Shown: positions 6,655-15,540, counted from the stretch's first letter. The stretch: DNA of 25,556 nt from SVQP01 sp045650025 (GCA_045650025.1 JAZRQR010000013.1:1-25556), one strand, 5' to 3'. Program-made: numbers and translations. The notes: generated by a model from the sequence alone, not told the origin.

Positions 6655-9600
6655 ATGAAAAACAAAAAGAAGCTGTATGCCGTATCCAATTCGCATCTTG
6701 ATACGCAATGGAACTGGACGATACAGGATACCATTCGCGATTGCGTGAAAAATACTTTGGCGGATAACTTTGCGCTGTTTGAAAAATACCCCCACTATCG
6801 CATGAATTTCGAGGGGGCTTTCCGTTACGCGCTGGCAAAGGAATACTATCCCGATCTGTACGAGAAGCTCAAGGAATACATTGCCGAGGGCAAGTGGAAC
6901 GTATCGGGCAGCCAATGGGACGCATCGGATACCAACGTGCCATCCTCGGAGGCGTATATGCGCCAGATCTTGCTCGGAAACGGCTTTTTTGAGCAGGAAT
7001 TCGGCAAAAAGAGCGCAGATATCTTTCTGCCCGACTGCTTTGGCTTCCGCTGGTCGCTGCCATCGATTGCCGCGCACATGGGGCTTGTGGGCTTTTCCAC
7101 TCAAAAGCTGCAATGGGGTGTGGGCACGCCCATCATGAACGAGGACGGAAGCGTGACCAAGCCCATGCCAGACAAGGATGCCGTTCGCATGGACCTTGGC
7201 AGATGGGTAGGCCCCGACGGCAACTCGGTGATCGGTTCACTGGTTGGCAATGATTATACCTTGAAATTTGAAAAGGACCCCGAGCAGCGTCCCATCCATG
7301 ACCGCAAGGAATACGTAGATAAGATCGACCATAACGCCAAGTATGCGGGTGTGGCGGCACATATGATGTATTTCGGCACGGGTGATTACGGCGGAGCGGC
7401 AACCGACGAGTCCGCTCGTTATCTCAACGACGCGATAGAGCAAAACGGACCCGACAAGGATTTTGAGGTCATTGCAGGCAGCACCGAGCAGATCTTTACC
7501 GATCTGACCCCCGAGCAGATCGCAGCCTTGCCGGTTTACACGGGGAATTTGCACATTCCGCACGGCTTTGGTACGCTGACCTCGCATGCGATCAGCAAGC
7601 GCTGGAACAGAAAGTGTGAGTTGTTGGCAGACGCTGCCGAGCGTGCCGCAAGCGTTGCCAAGTGGCTTGGCACGGGCAGATATCCCAAAGAAAGACTGGA
7701 TTTTGCCTGGAAGCTGTTTTTGTGGCACCAGTTCCACGATGATCTGCCCGGCACGTCAGTGCTGGACGCGTACCGCTTCAGCTATAATGATTACGTGATT
7801 GCCCAGAACGTGCTTGCGGACGAGCTGACCGCCTCGGTCGGTGCAGTCGCATCCGTGATGGATACAGGCGTTTCGGGTCAGCCCGTAGTTGTATACAATC
7901 CTGTTGCAGTCGCACGTACCGATCTTGCCACCGCCCCTGTGCCCAAGGGTGCAGAGCACGTACGCGTCTATACCGCAGACGGCAGGGAAGTCCCCTCGCA
8001 GATCGAGGTCATAGACGGCGAAAGGGTTGCAAAATTTGTCGCAACAGTTTCCCCCGTTTCCTTTACAGTGTTTAACGTAGTCGCATCGGATGCTCCCTGC
8101 GCACTGCCCACCGATCTGCGCGTTTGTGACAGATGTCTTGAAAACGGCAGATACAAGGTCACCGTCAACGGGGACGGCCACATTGCATCCATTTATGATA
8201 AAAAGAATGACCGAGAGCTGCTGTCTGCTCCTTCGGCACTTGCCAAGAGAGAGGATAACAACGAAAAGTGGCCCTCGTGGGAGCTCAAGTATGAGGATAC
8301 CAAGCTGCCCTTTACCAACGTTGGCGGAGACGTTACAATCGAGGTTGCAGAGCAGGGCGCTGCATGCGTAGCACTCAAGATCACGCATAAGGACGGTGTG
8401 AGCACGTTTACCCAGACCGTGCGCCTGATTTCAGGCGTGGATCGCGTGGACGTTGAGAATGAGGTGGAATGGAGAGAGAGAAAGACGCTGCTTTCCGCAG
8501 GCTTCCCCCTGAGTGTTTCCAACCCCGTTGCTACCTTCGATATCGGACTTGGCGCAGAGCAGTTGGGCAATACCGATAGTTATCCCTACTTCCAGCACTG
8601 CGTACACCAGTGGGCAGATATGACCGAGCCGGACGGCTCGTTTGGCGTTGCGATCTTCAACGATTGCAAGTACGGCATGGAAAAGCCCACCGATGATACG
8701 TTGCTTCTGACGCTCATCCATACGCCCAAGGCACCCTTTAAGTATATCAGCGGCCAGGATTGGCAGGATCACGGCAGAAATATTTTCAAGTATGGCTTTA
8801 CTTCACATGCGGGCAACCGCGACGGTGTTGCAGCCGAGGCCGAGTGCTTCAATAACCCGCTCTATACCTTTGCAACCGATAAGCATGCAGGAAAGAGCAG
8901 TGAGCTTGGATTTGCATCGGTCAACAATGAGGAGATCGCTGTCCGCTGCATCAAAGAGGAGCAAAAGGGTAATCGCTTGGTCGTGCGCGTACAGGAGACC
9001 GCAGGTCGCGATCATGCAGACGTGCAGCTGACGTTAGCGGCAGACATTCTGCACGCTACCGAAACCAACGGCTACGAGGAAGGCAACGGTGCGGTCGCGT
9101 TTGATGCGCACACCGTGACCTTTGCCATGACACCTTTTGCCGTTAAGACCTTTGTGATTGAAATCAGCAATGCGCAGGCTGCCCCCGACCTCGGCACTCC
9201 CATTGCGCTGGAATACAACAAGCGCGTGACCACCTCGCGCTACGATTATACCGCAGGCGAGCTTGGACAGGGCATTTCGATTCCCGAGGAGCTGCTTGAG
9301 AAGACTGTGTACAGTGGCGGCTTGCGCTTTGAGCTGGGCAATGCCGGCCAGAACAACGCCGTGCTTTGCGACGGACAGACCGTCAAGCTTCCCGCAGACA
9401 CCAAGCGCGTTGTACTGTTGGTAGCATCCCGCAAGGGTGACGTGGACGCAACCTTTACCGTTGGCGGCAAGCCCGTGATGCTCAAGGTTGCCGACTTCTG
9501 CGAGAACGTAGGAGCCTGGGAGCAGGTTGCTGCGGGTGATGTGGCGTTTATCAAGCGCGATACGGTTGCGATCAATTATTCTCATACGCATAACGCGGAC

Positions 9601-10434
9601 GGTGACCGCCTGTATAAATTCGCAAATATCTTTGCCTACGTGCTCGAAACTGACGGAGCAGAGCAGATCACGTTGCCCGCAGGCGGGCAGATCGTGCTCA
9701 TGGCGGCAACGGCTCTCAAGAATAACGCTAAGTGCACCGTTCCCACCGCACCTTTGTACGATTTCGTGGCAGAAAACCATACGCCTCTCCATACCCTGAC
9801 CTCGGTGGACATGAACGGCACGGGGCAGTACCACGAGGGCGAAATGGTGCGCGTTGCCGCACCTCGCTGCAACCAAAACGGTACGTTTGCACGTTTTGGC
9901 GGAGATGCCGATATCGTATGGCAAGAGGACGTGCAGGCGCTGGTGCGCATGGGCGACAGGGATGCTACCATTTACCCCATTTTCTCGGATTTCGGCGAGA
10001 ACGTGGTCTTGCACAAGCCCTGCCGCGCTAACCACAGCCGCGAGAATTTGGGTGAATATCCCGAAAACGCGCTCAATGGTGACAGTAAGAGCAAATGGGG
10101 CGGTGTTGCCGAGGCTGCGGACACCGAAACGGGTCACGCAGGCTGGTTGGAGGTTGACCTTGGAGAGGTTACGCCCATTTATAAGTGGCTGGTGCTGCAT
10201 TGCGGTGAATACGAGGACAGAAACGATAATACCGTGGATTATTTCCTGCAGTATAAGGAAAGCGAGGACGGTGAGTGGCTGACGGCCGACGAGGTTTGGG
10301 GCAACCGCGAGGATATGACCTTGCGCGAGTTTGCATCCGTTAACGCCCGCTACGTGCGTCTGTATATCATCAGACCCACACCGCACGCCGATAAGACCTG
10401 CCGTATCTATCAATTCCACGTGTACAAGGGGTAA
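6655..10434 (+). CDS. GH38 alpha-mannosidase with C-terminal discoidin (CBM32-like) domain
   Basis: A 1259-residue retaining alpha-mannosidase-type enzyme. The Zn site and nucleophile of GH38 are recognisable: SNSHLDTQWNW (His14, Asp16), FLPDCFGF with Asp127 as probable nucleophile, and WHQFHDDLPGTS (His358/His361). The catalytic barrel covers about residues 5-400, followed by the long beta-sandwich half typical of the family. Residues 1116-1258 form an F5/8 type C module (NVVLHKPCRANHS, ENALNGDSKSKWGG, WLEVDLGEV, ARYVRLYI), unusual in an enzyme with no signal peptide. AAGGAG at 6641-6646 supports ATG 6655. It lies 36 bases after the transporter gene and three bases before the GDPD gene. It should release alpha-linked mannose from imported oligosaccharides in the cytoplasm; linkage preference is unknown. 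Confidence 0.93.
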   Translation: MKNKKKLYAVSNSHLDTQWNWTIQDTIRDCVKNTLADNFALFEKYPHYRMNFEGAFRYALAKEYYPDLYEKLKEYIAEGKWNVSGSQWDASDTNVPSSEAYMRQILLGNGFFEQEFGKKSADIFLPDCFGFRWSLPSIAAHMGLVGFSTQKLQWGVGTPIMNEDGSVTKPMPDKDAVRMDLGRWVGPDGNSVIGSLVGNDYTLKFEKDPEQRPIHDRKEYVDKIDHNAKYAGVAAHMMYFGTGDYGGAATDESARYLNDAIEQNGPDKDFEVIAGSTEQIFTDLTPEQIAALPVYTGNLHIPHGFGTLTSHAISKRWNRKCELLADAAERAASVAKWLGTGRYPKERLDFAWKLFLWHQFHDDLPGTSVLDAYRFSYNDYVIAQNVLADELTASVGAVASVMDTGVSGQPVVVYNPVAVARTDLATAPVPKGAEHVRVYTADGREVPSQIEVIDGERVAKFVATVSPVSFTVFNVVASDAPCALPTDLRVCDRCLENGRYKVTVNGDGHIASIYDKKNDRELLSAPSALAKREDNNEKWPSWELKYEDTKLPFTNVGGDVTIEVAEQGAACVALKITHKDGVSTFTQTVRLISGVDRVDVENEVEWRERKTLLSAGFPLSVSNPVATFDIGLGAEQLGNTDSYPYFQHCVHQWADMTEPDGSFGVAIFNDCKYGMEKPTDDTLLLTLIHTPKAPFKYISGQDWQDHGRNIFKYGFTSHAGNRDGVAAEAECFNNPLYTFATDKHAGKSSELGFASVNNEEIAVRCIKEEQKGNRLVVRVQETAGRDHADVQLTLAADILHATETNGYEEGNGAVAFDAHTVTFAMTPFAVKTFVIEISNAQAAPDLGTPIALEYNKRVTTSRYDYTAGELGQGISIPEELLEKTVYSGGLRFELGNAGQNNAVLCDGQTVKLPADTKRVVLLVASRKGDVDATFTVGGKPVMLKVADFCENVGAWEQVAAGDVAFIKRDTVAINYSHTHNADGDRLYKFANIFAYVLETDGAEQITLPAGGQIVLMAATALKNNAKCTVPTAPLYDFVAENHTPLHTLTSVDMNGTGQYHEGEMVRVAAPRCNQNGTFARFGGDADIVWQEDVQALVRMGDRDATIYPIFSDFGENVVLHKPCRANHSRENLGEYPENALNGDSKSKWGGVAEAADTETGHAGWLEVDLGEVTPIYKWLVLHCGEYEDRNDNTVDYFLQYKESEDGEWLTADEVWGNREDMTLREFASVNARYVRLYIIRPTPHADKTCRIYQFHVYKG

Positions 10435-10437
10435 GAT

Positions 10438-11202
10438 ATGGATACCATTAAAATTGAGAAAAAGCAGGTCAGGATGGTGGCGCACGCAGGACTGTTCGGT
10501 CTTGAAACAGCCAATACCAACGCAGGCTTTATCGCTGCCGGAAATCGCTCTTATTGGGGCGTGGAATGTGACGTGCGCGCGGCAAAGGACGGTCTTGTTA
10601 TCATTCACAACGATTCTACCGAGGGCTTCTCGCCCCAAACCATCTGCATCTCCGAAAGCACGGTGGAGCAGATTCAAAGCATCACGCTTTACGAGCGTTC
10701 TTTCTTTCACACCATGGAGGATTACGGGCTGACGCCGGGGATGAAAGCCCCCAGATCGGATCTGCGCATCCCCACGTTGCAGGAGTATATCCGTATTTGC
10801 AAGGAGTACGGCAAGGTGTGCGTGACCGAGCTCAAGCACGCCATGACCCCCGAGACTATTGCGCAGGTGGTTGAATGCTTCAAAGAGCAGGACTACCTTG
10901 ATAAGGTGGTGTTCATCTCGTTCTTTTGGGATAACCTGACCGAGATCCGCAAGCATCTGCCCGCGTGTCCCGTGCAGTTTCTGACCGACGAAAACCACGT
11001 CTTTACGGACGAATTTTTGGATAAGGTCGCGGCTCACGGCTTTGATCTGGATATTCATATTTTCACCACCACCAAGGAATTGGTCGATCGCATCCACGCG
11101 CGCGGCATCAAGGTCAACGTCTGGACCTGCGACTGGATCGACAAGGCGCAAAATCTCGTGGAGTGGGGCGTGGATTATATCACCAGTAATATCATTGAAT
11201 AA
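10438..11202 (+). CDS. Glycerophosphodiester phosphodiesterase-family protein with altered HRG motif
   Basis: A 254-residue GDPD-fold protein. This family hydrolyses glycerophosphodiesters to glycerol 3-phosphate and an alcohol with a metal ion. Conserved positions are visible: His16, Glu24 in the ETANT region, GVECDVRAAKDG with Glu43 and Asp45, IIHND with His57, ELK with Glu131 and Lys133, and VNVWTCD near the C-terminus ending in YITSN. The normally invariant Arg of the His-Arg-Gly motif is Ala17 (codon GCA), so phosphate binding may differ. There is no signal peptide. AAGGGG, overlapping the upstream stop, is the ribosome site, and only three bases separate it from the mannosidase gene, so co-translation is likely. 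It pairs logically with the OPA-like transporter. Fold is confident; activity is less certain. Confidence 0.88.
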   Translation: MDTIKIEKKQVRMVAHAGLFGLETANTNAGFIAAGNRSYWGVECDVRAAKDGLVIIHNDSTEGFSPQTICISESTVEQIQSITLYERSFFHTMEDYGLTPGMKAPRSDLRIPTLQEYIRICKEYGKVCVTELKHAMTPETIAQVVECFKEQDYLDKVVFISFFWDNLTEIRKHLPACPVQFLTDENHVFTDEFLDKVAAHGFDLDIHIFTTTKELVDRIHARGIKVNVWTCDWIDKAQNLVEWGVDYITSNIIE

Positions 11203-11220
11203 AACAGAGGGGTCGCATTT

Positions 11221-13098
11221 ATGACTTTTATGGAAAGAGCCAAGGCCTTGGTTGCACAGATGACCTTGGAAGAAAAAATGACGCAGATGAAGTACAATGC
11301 GCCCGCGATCGAACGTCTGGGCGTTCCTGCCTATAACTGGTGGAACGAATGCCTGCACGGTGTGGCAAGATCGGGTGTGGCAACCGTATTTCCGCAAGCC
11401 ATCGGTATGGCGGCAAGCTTTGATACAGACATGATGCATCGCGTCGCCACCGCCATTTCGGACGAAGCGAGAGCAAAATATAATGAGTTCAAAAAATTCG
11501 GATATACCGATATCTATCAGGGACTGACCTTTTGGTCACCCAACATCAATATTTTCCGTGATCCCCGTTGGGGACGCGGACACGAAACCTACGGTGAGGA
11601 CCCCTATCTGACGGGGGAGATGGGCGTTGCCTTTATCAAGGGCCTGCAGGGAGAAGGGAAATACCGCAAGGTGGATGCAACCATCAAGCATTTTGCCGCA
11701 CACAGCGGTCCCGAGGAGCTGCGCCACAGCTTTGATGCCAAGGTCAGCGAGCAGGATCTGAGAGAGACCTATCTGTGGGCATTCAAATACTGCATTGACC
11801 GTGCAGACCCCTCTGCCGTGATGGGTGCGTACAACCGTACCAACGGAGAGCCCTGCTGCGGCAGTAAAACGCTGCTTGGCGATATACTGTACGGCGAATG
11901 GGGCTTTGAGGGCTACGTGGTGTCCGATTGTGGCGCGATCTGTGATATGCATCGCTCGCATAAGGTGACCGCCAATGACGTGGAAAGCGCAGCTTTGGCA
12001 GTCAACAACGGCTGCCAGATGAACTGCGGCAAGGCTTACGAGTGGCTTAAGGATGCGTATGATCAGGGATTCGTCTCCGAGGAAACCGTCACGGCATCCG
12101 TGGAAAAGCTGTTTGAGGCGCGATTCCGCCTTGGTATGTTTGATAGCGATTGCGAATATGACAGTATTCCGTACGAGGTCGTGGATTGTGAGCAGCACCG
12201 CGCACTCAACCGCAAAATGGCGCAAAAGTGCATGGTGCTGCTTAAAAACAATGGCATTCTGCCGCTTTCAAGTAACGTGCGCACCATTGCCGTGATCGGC
12301 CCGAATGCTGACGATCAGAGTGTTTTGCTCGGCAACTATAACGGTACGCCCGCAAGATATTCCACGCTGCTGCGCGGTATTCAGGACGGCTTTGACGGCC
12401 GCGTGATCTATGCCCGCGGCTGCCACGTGACCAAGCCCGTAACGGATAAGGACGGAGAGCATCCGCGCAATGAGGCACTCATTGCCGCAAAAAAGGCGGA
12501 CGTTGTGATCATGATCATGGGCATCAACCCCACCATTGAGGGTGAGGAGGGGGACGCGTACAATGCCGCAAAGGGCGGAGACCGTACCGACCTTGAGCTG
12601 CCCGCGGTGCAAAGAGAGCTGATTGACGCGGTCATGGCCATTGGCAAACCCACCGTATTCGTCAACGTCAGCGGTAGCTGCACCAACCTTGAGCGCGAGG
12701 ATCAGCGCTGCAATGCCGTGCTGCAATGCTTCTATCCGGGGGCTGAGGGCGGCAACGCACTTGCCGATATTCTGTTTGGCAAGGTATCTCCCAGCGCAAG
12801 GCTGCCTGTCAGCTTTTACAGATCGGTGGACGATCTGCCCTCGTTTGAGGATTACAGCATGCAAAACCGCACCTACAAGTTCTTTGGAGGCAAATGCGCG
12901 TATGAGTTTGGACACGGCTTGACCTATTCGGATATCCGGGAAACGTGGATGGATGAAAACACGGTCGAGCTGCATAACAAAGGCGAATACGACACCGACT
13001 ATTCCGTATTGAAATTTGACTACATGCCGCACAAAACTCTGACAGCGTTCAAATGTGTGCACATTTGCGCCGGACAGACGCTGACGGTTACGTTCTGA
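11221..13098 (+). CDS. GH3 beta-glycosidase (glucosidase/xylosidase type)
   Basis: A 625-residue family 3 glycoside hydrolase, removing terminal beta-linked sugars. The N-terminal barrel includes MTLEEKMTQM, NWWNECLHGVAR, the FRDPRWGRGHETYGEDPYL signature, and GYVVSDCGAI with Asp236 as nucleophile. The C-terminal sandwich starts at about residue 320 (NGILPLS, IAVIGPNAD) and carries GINPTIEGEEGDA, where the acid/base Glu is expected, then GDRTDLELP. The fibronectin-III-like end is much reduced: after YEFGHGLTYS only about 60 residues remain, so it is shorter than the roughly 700-residue relatives. The motif set is closest to beta-xylosidase/beta-glucosidase members. There is no signal peptide. 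AGAGG precedes the ATG. It sits 18 bases after the GDPD gene and 14 before the GH78 gene. Exact sugar specificity cannot be fixed. Confidence 0.92.
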   Translation: MTFMERAKALVAQMTLEEKMTQMKYNAPAIERLGVPAYNWWNECLHGVARSGVATVFPQAIGMAASFDTDMMHRVATAISDEARAKYNEFKKFGYTDIYQGLTFWSPNINIFRDPRWGRGHETYGEDPYLTGEMGVAFIKGLQGEGKYRKVDATIKHFAAHSGPEELRHSFDAKVSEQDLRETYLWAFKYCIDRADPSAVMGAYNRTNGEPCCGSKTLLGDILYGEWGFEGYVVSDCGAICDMHRSHKVTANDVESAALAVNNGCQMNCGKAYEWLKDAYDQGFVSEETVTASVEKLFEARFRLGMFDSDCEYDSIPYEVVDCEQHRALNRKMAQKCMVLLKNNGILPLSSNVRTIAVIGPNADDQSVLLGNYNGTPARYSTLLRGIQDGFDGRVIYARGCHVTKPVTDKDGEHPRNEALIAAKKADVVIMIMGINPTIEGEEGDAYNAAKGGDRTDLELPAVQRELIDAVMAIGKPTVFVNVSGSCTNLEREDQRCNAVLQCFYPGAEGGNALADILFGKVSPSARLPVSFYRSVDDLPSFEDYSMQNRTYKFFGGKCAYEFGHGLTYSDIRETWMDENTVELHNKGEYDTDYSVLKFDYMPHKTLTAFKCVHICAGQTLTVTF

Positions 13099-13112
13099 AG
13101 AAAGGACAAAAA

Positions 13113-15338
13113 ATGAGTCTTTGGATTATGGCGGACGACCGCCCCACAACCCCCAAATTCTATTATTTTACCAAGGAGTTTGATGCACCTGCCGTTGCAT
13201 CGCTTTCGGTGCGCGCCTGTGGGGATACGCGCTATGCCTTGTATCTCAACGGGCATCTTGTCATGGAAGGCCCCTGTCAGGGATCTGCCTATCAAACGTA
13301 TTATGAGACCGAGGATCTGACCTCCTATCTGACCGAAGGGAGCAACGTTCTGACAGCCAAGGTCATGTACGTCACAGAGGGCTACTTTATCTCCACCTTC
13401 CGCAAGTCCGCGCCCGCATTCTGGTTAGACGGCACGCTGGTCAGTGACAATGCATCCGTTCCGATCGGAACGGATGCAAGCTGGATCTGCGAGCGCGAGG
13501 ACGCGTGCTGCTTGGAGCATGGCACCGATTGCTATATTTCGATCCCTCCGTACGAGCATTGGTCGGGGGATAGCGTCCGCACGCCCATCTCTCTCAAAAT
13601 CGGACATAAGCCAAATTTGGAACGCGGCTGCTTTGGCGGCGACGGGATCAATGAGCCTTACGTAATGAAGCCCCGCACGCTGCCCGCTATGCAGACCGAG
13701 CCGTATACGCTTATGCAAGCCGTCAGACGTGGAGATGGCTTTGTCGAATACGATGCGGGTGCATATACCACCGCTAAGCTCAGCTTCCGTTTTAAGGCGA
13801 GAAAGGGAAGCAAGGTTCGCTTGATGTACGCCGAGTGTTACAGGCAGACCGACGAGAATGGCAAGCACTTCAAGGGCGCGCGTGACGCGTACGATCAACC
13901 CACGGCTTTTCTGTATGGCTGCTATGATACCGTCGTCGCAACCGGACAAGAGCAAGAGTTTGCCCCTTTTTGGTATCGCTCCTTCCGCTTTGTAAGAGTG
14001 GAGTGTGACGACCCGAATTTCAATGTCGTTGCTTTTGATTATGCCTTTTATCATTATCCGCTTGATGCTGCGGGGCAGTTTGCATGCTCTGACGAGCGGT
14101 ATAACAAAATGTGGGAGATCAGCCGCCATACCGTACTGTGCTGCATGCACGAGATGTACGTGGATTGCCCGTACTATGAGCAGCAGCAATACGATATGGA
14201 TAGCGCGCTTGAAATGTTGTTTACCTTGCGCATGAGTGCCGATGACCGCATGCCCATCAAATCTCTGACCGATTTTGCGCATTCGCAAATGCCGGACGGT
14301 CTGTTGCAGGCTAACTACCCCTCGGTAAAAACGCAGATCATTCCCAATTTCACGCTGTTTTGGATATTTATGCTTCGCGACTACGTGCGCTATTGCGGAG
14401 AATCAACCGAAAGCATCAAGCTTTTGCGCAGGCTGATCGGTACGGCGCACCGCGCGTTGGACGGCTTTGGGTCCTACGTGCTGCCAAACGGGTTGGTTGG
14501 ACAAACACCGTACTGGCATTTTGTGGACTGGGTGCCCGGCTGGGACGGTGGCGTTCCCGCAAGAGAGGTGGATGAGCCTATCACCGTGTCTACCTTAATG
14601 TATGCCGCTGCTCTCAAGACTTGTGCCGAGCTGTGCGGGATATTGGGCAGAAACGGCACGGCAGAGGACTACAAAAGTCGAGCCGAGGCTGCGATCAGAG
14701 CTGCTTACGAGCATTGCTACGACTGCAAAGCGGGACTTTACCGCAACAAACCGAGTGTGCGTGAATTTTCGCAACACACCACGCTTTGGGCTATTTTGTC
14801 GGGAGCGGTGCAGGGAGAAGAGGCGGGAGAGCTGATCGACCGTACATTTGACTCTCACGTTCCCGTGGCAACATGTACGTTTTCCATGAGTCACTATATG
14901 TTCCGCGCGCTGGAGCTTGCAGGACGCTATGACAAGTACGCCAAGCGTCAGCTGCAGGGCTGGGAGAAAATGCTGGATCTGCATTGCACCACCTGGTGCG
15001 AAAATCCCGATGATCCCAGAAGCGAGTGTCACGGCTGGAGCAGCGCGCCCATCTATGAGTTTTCGTCCATGGTTCTGGGTGTATATCCCACGGACAACGG
15101 ATACAGATCGGTGCGCGTAAAGCCCTGTATCAATGCCTACGACCTTTCTTGGGCAAAGGGCACTGTGCCTACACCCTATGGCCCTGTCACCGTTTCGTGG
15201 GAGAAAAAGGATGCAGAACTGCTTTTGGAGGTTACGTTGCCCGACGGTGCTGATATGACCTGTGAGGTCGTGCTGCCCGACGGCCAGTGCTTGATCCAAA
15301 ATCAAAAGACTGGTAGTTATGCATGTGTGCTGTCATAG
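13113..15338 (+). CDS. GH78-family alpha-L-rhamnosidase
   Basis: A 741-residue enzyme with the layout of GH78: beta-sandwich domains (about 1-320), an (alpha/alpha)6 barrel (about 330-650) and a C-terminal sandwich. The barrel shows the family landmark VDCPYYEQQQYDMDSA (Asp351 to Asp363), a variant of the usual DCPxxEQLQYxGD, as well as FVDWVPGWDGG and the late HGWSSAPIYEF (from His640). The start is ATG 13113 with AAAGGA at 13101-13106. An in-frame upstream ATG at 13053 would overlap the GH3 gene and add unrelated residues. There is no signal peptide, so cleavage of terminal L-rhamnose is intracellular. It is the last gene of the operon. A 28-bp perfect palindrome lies inside it at 13451-13478. 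Confidence 0.88.
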   Translation: MSLWIMADDRPTTPKFYYFTKEFDAPAVASLSVRACGDTRYALYLNGHLVMEGPCQGSAYQTYYETEDLTSYLTEGSNVLTAKVMYVTEGYFISTFRKSAPAFWLDGTLVSDNASVPIGTDASWICEREDACCLEHGTDCYISIPPYEHWSGDSVRTPISLKIGHKPNLERGCFGGDGINEPYVMKPRTLPAMQTEPYTLMQAVRRGDGFVEYDAGAYTTAKLSFRFKARKGSKVRLMYAECYRQTDENGKHFKGARDAYDQPTAFLYGCYDTVVATGQEQEFAPFWYRSFRFVRVECDDPNFNVVAFDYAFYHYPLDAAGQFACSDERYNKMWEISRHTVLCCMHEMYVDCPYYEQQQYDMDSALEMLFTLRMSADDRMPIKSLTDFAHSQMPDGLLQANYPSVKTQIIPNFTLFWIFMLRDYVRYCGESTESIKLLRRLIGTAHRALDGFGSYVLPNGLVGQTPYWHFVDWVPGWDGGVPAREVDEPITVSTLMYAAALKTCAELCGILGRNGTAEDYKSRAEAAIRAAYEHCYDCKAGLYRNKPSVREFSQHTTLWAILSGAVQGEEAGELIDRTFDSHVPVATCTFSMSHYMFRALELAGRYDKYAKRQLQGWEKMLDLHCTTWCENPDDPRSECHGWSSAPIYEFSSMVLGVYPTDNGYRSVRVKPCINAYDLSWAKGTVPTPYGPVTVSWEKKDAELLLEVTLPDGADMTCEVVLPDGQCLIQNQKTGSYACVLS
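13451..13478. repeat. Perfect 28-bp palindrome inside the GH78 gene
   Basis: Each 14-base half is the exact reverse complement of the other (TGCATCCGTTCCGA and its complement), with no spacer. It encodes roughly ASVPIGTDA in a beta-sandwich region of the rhamnosidase. See findings. Confidence 0.95.
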
Positions 15339-15446
15339 AGGCTCTGCCTGAAAGGAATATGTTCTCGAACAAGGAGGGCTTCTTATTTCCGTATTTATTA
15401 CAGCGAGGAGTACATGTACGTCTCATGTGGCCATATAGGAGGTAAT

Positions 15447-15506
15447 ATGGAGCCATTGGAAACATATTTGAAAAAATATGGAAGAGCACATTTGGCGGAT
15501 TTTTAA
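15447..15506 (+). CDS. 19-residue mini-ORF with strong ribosome site
   Basis: AGGAGG lies four bases before an ATG that opens 19 codons (MEPLETYLKKYGRAHLADF) and stops at TAA 15504-15506. I do not recognise the peptide. It could be a real small protein, a leader peptide, or the cut-off 5' end of a lost gene. The stop lies within the tRNA-like stretch that follows. Confidence 0.35.
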   Translation: MEPLETYLKKYGRAHLADF

Positions 15507-15540
15507 TCCGTAGAGTTCAAATCCCGTAAGCACTCCCTCA
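15490..15540 (+). other. tRNA-like 3' fragment, not a functional tRNA
   Basis: GCGGA-TTTTTAA-TCCGT (15495-15511 region) looks like an anticodon arm with UUU (Lys) in a seven-base loop, and GTTCAAATCCC resembles a T-loop. But the T stem does not pair, no acceptor stem closes, and no proper D arm is spaced correctly. It may be a remnant of a tRNA gene used as an attachment site, or chance similarity. Confidence 0.25.

Noticed and set aside
9034..11439. An 801-codon open frame on the minus strand
   Set aside because: It lies antisense to the end of the GH38 gene, the whole GDPD gene and the start of the GH3 gene. It has no ribosome site, no recognisable domain and a His/Arg/Val-rich composition typical of a shadow frame of GC-rich coding DNA.
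13041..13080. An 8-bp near-palindrome (CAAATGTG/CACATTTG) at the end of the GH3 gene
   Set aside because: Short, inside coding sequence, with no T tract and a two-base loop; not convincing as a terminator or operator.
15449..15540. A complete tRNA-Lys gene
   Set aside because: Only the anticodon arm pairs well. From the best candidate 5' end the anticodon would be about 20 bases too far, the T stem does not pair and only four acceptor pairs can form.
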